Position numbers and translations under genes: made by a program. The notes beneath the pieces are model-generated. The model did not search any database and was not told the origin of the DNA. It worked only from the letters and a program-made list of their open reading frames with translations. Of a DNA stretch of 64,000 bases, positions 61,148 through 64,000 are shown piece by piece (positions within the stretch are counted from its first letter, which is position 1; each line of letters starts with the position of its first letter). Source of the stretch: Atopobiaceae bacterium (GTDB lineage: Bacteria; Actinomycetota; Coriobacteriia; Coriobacteriales; Atopobiaceae); contig JAUNEG010000009.1 of NCBI GenBank assembly GCA_030525685.1, forward strand, positions 1 to 64,000, given 5' to 3'.

Positions 61148-62911
61148 GTGAGCGACACGCCCACCCGGGTGCGCGCGAGCAGCACCCCCCTGACGTCGGC
61201 GGACACCCCGCACGAAGAGGTCCTTCTCGGCAGATACCGCGTAATCGAGCGCCGCGGCGACGGCGGCTTCGGCACCGTCTGCACCTGCTGGGACAAGCGG
61301 CTCCAGCGACGCGTGGCGATCAAGCGCATGCCGCTTGCCGACTGGGGCACCACCGCCGAGGAGGCGCTCGCGGAGGCCCGCACGGCCTGCATGCTCAGCC
61401 ACCCCAACATCGTCACCGTCTTCGACTTCGAGTCGGACGGGATCTTCGCCTACCTGGTCATGGAATACGTGGACGGCCTCAACCTCGCCGAGCTGCTCGG
61501 CCGAGTGGAGGGCGGCCGCCTCACTCCCGAGGAGTGCGCGCGCGTGCTCCAGAGCGTGGCCCGCGCGCTCGCCTTCGCGCACGATAACCGCGTGCTGCAC
61601 CTGGACATCAAGCCAACCAACATCATGATCGACCGGCAGGGCACCGTGAAGCTCGCCGACTTCGGCATGTCCACGCTCGCCTCGGCCGCCGGCTACGGCG
61701 ACGCGCGCGGCGGCACGGTGGGATACATGCCGCCCGAGCAGATCGAGGGCGCCCTGGTTGACGAGCGTACGGACGTGTTCTCCCTCGCCGTGGTGGTGTG
61801 GCAGGCCCTCACCGGGGACGACCCGTTCCTGGCGAGAAGCGCGGAGGACTCCCTGCGCCGGATCCAGCGCGGGCCGGGCAGGCTCGCGCGCCTCTGTCCC
61901 GAGCTGGGGCCGGAGGCTGAGTCCACCCTCGTCGCCGAGCTCTCCCCCTCCCCGGCGCAGCGCGACGCCGACGTACTCGAGTTCGTGGACGCCCTGCTCC
62001 CCTGCCTGGGCGACCCCGCCGAGGGCGCGGAGTCGCTCGAGTCGCTCGTGTCCCAGGCCGAGGAGGATGACGCCCGATCCCCCGCCATCCGACGGCCGCG
62101 ACGGCCCCTGCGACTCCCCGAAGGCCTGCTGCCCCGGATGCTCACCGCGCTCGTCGCCTTCTCCGCGCTGCGGCTGACGCTGCCCCACGTGGCCGGGCTC
62201 GCGGCCGAGCCCGCCCTCGTCACGGGCGCGCTGCTCGCCGCCTGCGCCCTCGCCGCGATCTGGCCCCCGGCCGCCGCGCCGCTCTCCGCCGTCGCCACGG
62301 CCGCCGCACTCGCGAGCGGGTCGGGCGGCGAGCCGCTCCCCGTCTTTCTCGCCGTACTCCTGGTGGTGTCGGTCGTGGCCTGGTGGGCGCTCGCGGGTCG
62401 CTTCGAGCGGCTCTCCTCGCTCGCCCTGCTCCTGCCCTGGTGCCTGCCGTCACCGGTCGCCGGCGCGGCGCTCTCCGGCTACGCGCTCGAGACGCTGCCG
62501 GCCGCGGTCACGTCGGCGCTGGGGTATCTCTCCGGCGCGCTCTTCCACGCGGCGGCAGCGTCGTCCTTCTCGGCAGCCCCGCTCTCCGATGCCCTTGTCG
62601 CGGAGCTGACCTCGCCGGCGTTCTGGCTGCTGCTCGCCGGCTCTCTGGCCTGCGGAATCGTTGCCTCGGCCCTCACCGGGCGCGGCTCCGTCGCCTCCGG
62701 CGTCCTCGGGCAGCTCCTGGGCCTCGGCTGCCTCCTGGCGTGCTGCGTTCTCGCAGCTAGCGTGGAGAATACCAGTATATGGCCCGCCCTCGACTGGCCG
62801 AGTGTTGTGCTTGCGGTACTCTTAGGTGTGCTTTTGTGCGTTGCGACTGTCCTGAGGGGCCCTCTCTACGAGGACCAAGAAGGCGAGGGTACTGATGAGT
62901 TTTCTGAGTGA
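61148..62911 (+). CDS. Serine/threonine protein kinase with polytopic membrane domain
   Basis: The 587-residue protein has a Hanks-type kinase domain (about residues 25-290): glycine loop RRGDGGFGTV, Lys59 in VAIK, catalytic loop HLDIKPTN and DFG in LADFGMST. The usual HRD is HLD, so it is not an RD kinase. Instead of a single helix and PASTA repeats, the C-terminal 250 residues form about seven or eight membrane helices. The GTG at 61148 has AGGAG upstream. It overlaps the FHA gene by 17 bp, so the FHA protein may be a substrate or partner. Confidence 0.9.
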   Translation: MSDTPTRVRASSTPLTSADTPHEEVLLGRYRVIERRGDGGFGTVCTCWDKRLQRRVAIKRMPLADWGTTAEEALAEARTACMLSHPNIVTVFDFESDGIFAYLVMEYVDGLNLAELLGRVEGGRLTPEECARVLQSVARALAFAHDNRVLHLDIKPTNIMIDRQGTVKLADFGMSTLASAAGYGDARGGTVGYMPPEQIEGALVDERTDVFSLAVVVWQALTGDDPFLARSAEDSLRRIQRGPGRLARLCPELGPEAESTLVAELSPSPAQRDADVLEFVDALLPCLGDPAEGAESLESLVSQAEEDDARSPAIRRPRRPLRLPEGLLPRMLTALVAFSALRLTLPHVAGLAAEPALVTGALLAACALAAIWPPAAAPLSAVATAAALASGSGGEPLPVFLAVLLVVSVVAWWALAGRFERLSSLALLLPWCLPSPVAGAALSGYALETLPAAVTSALGYLSGALFHAAAASSFSAAPLSDALVAELTSPAFWLLLAGSLACGIVASALTGRGSVASGVLGQLLGLGCLLACCVLAASVENTSIWPALDWPSVVLAVLLGVLLCVATVLRGPLYEDQEGEGTDEFSE

Positions 62912-63962
62912 CTTCGAGGCGCGCATCGGGTCTGTCTTCGGTGCGGCACCCCAGGGCTACACGGAGCCCTTCTCGTTCAAGAAGCTCGCCAAGCGCGCCG
63001 TGCGCGAGATGGAGAACGAGACGTACGAGATCGACGGCGTGGACACCGCCCCCGCGCTCTACACCGTCCTGGTCTCCGCCACCGACGACTCTCTCATGCG
63101 CCCGCTCTACGAGCAGATCACCTACGAGACGGCCTCCTTCGTGACGGCCCGGGCCCAGGAGAAGGGTTACGCCTTCGTGGGCAGCCCTCTCGTGCGCTTC
63201 ATGGTCGACCCGGCGCTCAAGTCCGGCAAGTTCGCCGTCTTCGCGGAGAACGTCGACGCGGGCACCCTCGCGCGCCTGCGCGAGGATGAGCGTGCGTTCC
63301 TCGCCGGCAACTCCAGCGCCGGCGGCGCGGCCGCCCAGGTCCACCCGCGCGGCGAGAAGCGCCCTGCGCCCGCCGCCGTCCCCGCGCCCGAGCCTGCGCA
63401 CGCCCCCCTGGACGGCCTCGACGTCGACCCGCTCCCGGTCGCCTCGGCCTCCGAGTCCACCCCCATGCCCGTCACCCCGGTCGCACCGCCGGCGCCGATG
63501 GTCGCGCCGGGCGAGGGTCCCGGCGCCATCCCCGTCCCGCAGACCCAGCGTCGCAGCGTCCCCCTCGTGGACGCGCGCGCCGTCGCGGCCGGCATGGGCA
63601 TGAGCGCCGTCGCGGCGGCCCAGCCGGGCGCCGGCTCCCCCGCCCCCGACGCGAGCTCCATGCCGGTCGGCGCCACCTGCCTGCTCATCGACCGCCAGAC
63701 CGGTCGCACCTACACCGGCAAGGCCCCTGCGACCGTCATCGGCCGCGAGCGCTCCCAGGCCGGCATCGTCCTGCGCGACCCCAACGTGTCCCGCCGCCAC
63801 GCGGAGCTCACCTTCGACGGGCGCGACTGGTGCATCTCCGACCTCGGCTCGACCAACGGCACGCTGGTCAACGACGTCGACATCCGCGAATGCGTCCTGC
63901 GCGACGGCGACCTCGTCACCCTCGGCCTCACCAACCTCGAGTTCCGGGAGAACCCGCGATGA
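62895..63962 (+). CDS. DUF3662/FHA-domain protein (FhaA type)
   Basis: FhaA-type proteins bind phosphothreonine on kinase targets and take part in actinobacterial cell-wall synthesis. The 355-residue protein has an N-terminal DUF3662 domain (about residues 1-135), a Pro/Ala-rich linker and a C-terminal FHA domain with VIGRERSQAGIVLRDPNVSR, RRHAEL and SDLGSTNGTLVN. Its start lies within the kinase gene and its stop overlaps the next start as ATGA, so three genes are coupled. Confidence 0.93.
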   Translation: MSFLSDFEARIGSVFGAAPQGYTEPFSFKKLAKRAVREMENETYEIDGVDTAPALYTVLVSATDDSLMRPLYEQITYETASFVTARAQEKGYAFVGSPLVRFMVDPALKSGKFAVFAENVDAGTLARLREDERAFLAGNSSAGGAAAQVHPRGEKRPAPAAVPAPEPAHAPLDGLDVDPLPVASASESTPMPVTPVAPPAPMVAPGEGPGAIPVPQTQRRSVPLVDARAVAAGMGMSAVAAAQPGAGSPAPDASSMPVGATCLLIDRQTGRTYTGKAPATVIGRERSQAGIVLRDPNVSRRHAELTFDGRDWCISDLGSTNGTLVNDVDIRECVLRDGDLVTLGLTNLEFRENPR

Positions 63963-64000
63963 TCGACCTCGTGCTGTTCGCGGGGCGCGTCCTTCTCGTC
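63959..64000 (+). CDS. Start of the next gene in the kinase/FHA cluster (partial)
   Basis: An ATG overlapping the previous stop opens MIDLVLFAGRVLLV and runs off the window. A hydrophobic start and this position suggest a membrane-anchored FHA protein of the FhaB type, as in other actinobacterial clusters, but 14 codons cannot prove it. Confidence 0.5.
   Translation, partial: MIDLVLFAGRVLLV

Overview
The window looks like a chromosome segment of a high-GC Gram-positive bacterium of the class Coriobacteriia (Atopobiaceae/Olsenella-like). This rests on base composition, codon use, actinobacterial-type RpoB/RpoC lengths, a lysine-type MurE, a FabK-based type II fatty-acid synthase and a DUF3662/FHA protein. 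The genus call is inference, not a database result. Most genes lie on the minus strand.

Read along the minus strand from about 44 kb down to 1 bp, the order is tatA, greA, lysS, clpC, disA, ispD, ispF, cysS, rlmB, rae1, tRNAs-tuf, rpmG, tRNA-Trp, secE, nusG, rplKA, rplJL, rpoBC, rpsLG, fusA, rpsJ, rplC. This is nearly the Bacillus lysS-to-S10 order. It is opened at two places: a complete fatty-acid operon (fabH-acpP-fabK-fabD-fabG-fabF-accB-fabZ-accC-accDA-degV, with divergent birA) sits between rpoC and rpsL, and a phosphatase/ThrH/glutaredoxin group separates rpsJ from rplC.

The right third (44-64 kb) carries a membrane-anchored spermidine-synthase-like protein, a Cof-type phosphatase, a truncated SIS gene, ispE-veg, nagB, rdgB-rph, a MurE with a downstream degenerate Mur-like partner, an iron alcohol dehydrogenase, two coupled helical-repeat proteins, an IS30 transposase remnant beside an AbiEi/nuclease-like orphan gene, an eroded ascorbate-type PTS locus (EIIA, SIS, EIIB and EIIC all truncated), and the start of a Ser/Thr-kinase/FHA signalling cluster.

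Three signals lie outside the genes. (1) Intergenic regions carry mirrored repeats: n short repeats spaced 40-42 bp, then n inverted copies with the same spacing, each locus with its own sequence; there are also four 58-bp and two 79-bp fixed-length inverted-repeat elements. (2) The 7-mer CTTCTCG/CGAGAAG occurs 32 times in intergenic DNA, often as inverted pairs and once as the stem of a terminator. (3) A 14-15 bp motif, CCGGGCGTATCYATT, lies upstream of rpsL, the tRNA-tuf unit and rplC.

Among proteins, the most unusual are RpoC with an alpha-CTD-like C-terminal domain, RpoB with a replaced fork-loop-2 segment, LysS fused to an HD-hydrolase domain, and TatA with a C-terminal zinc ribbon.
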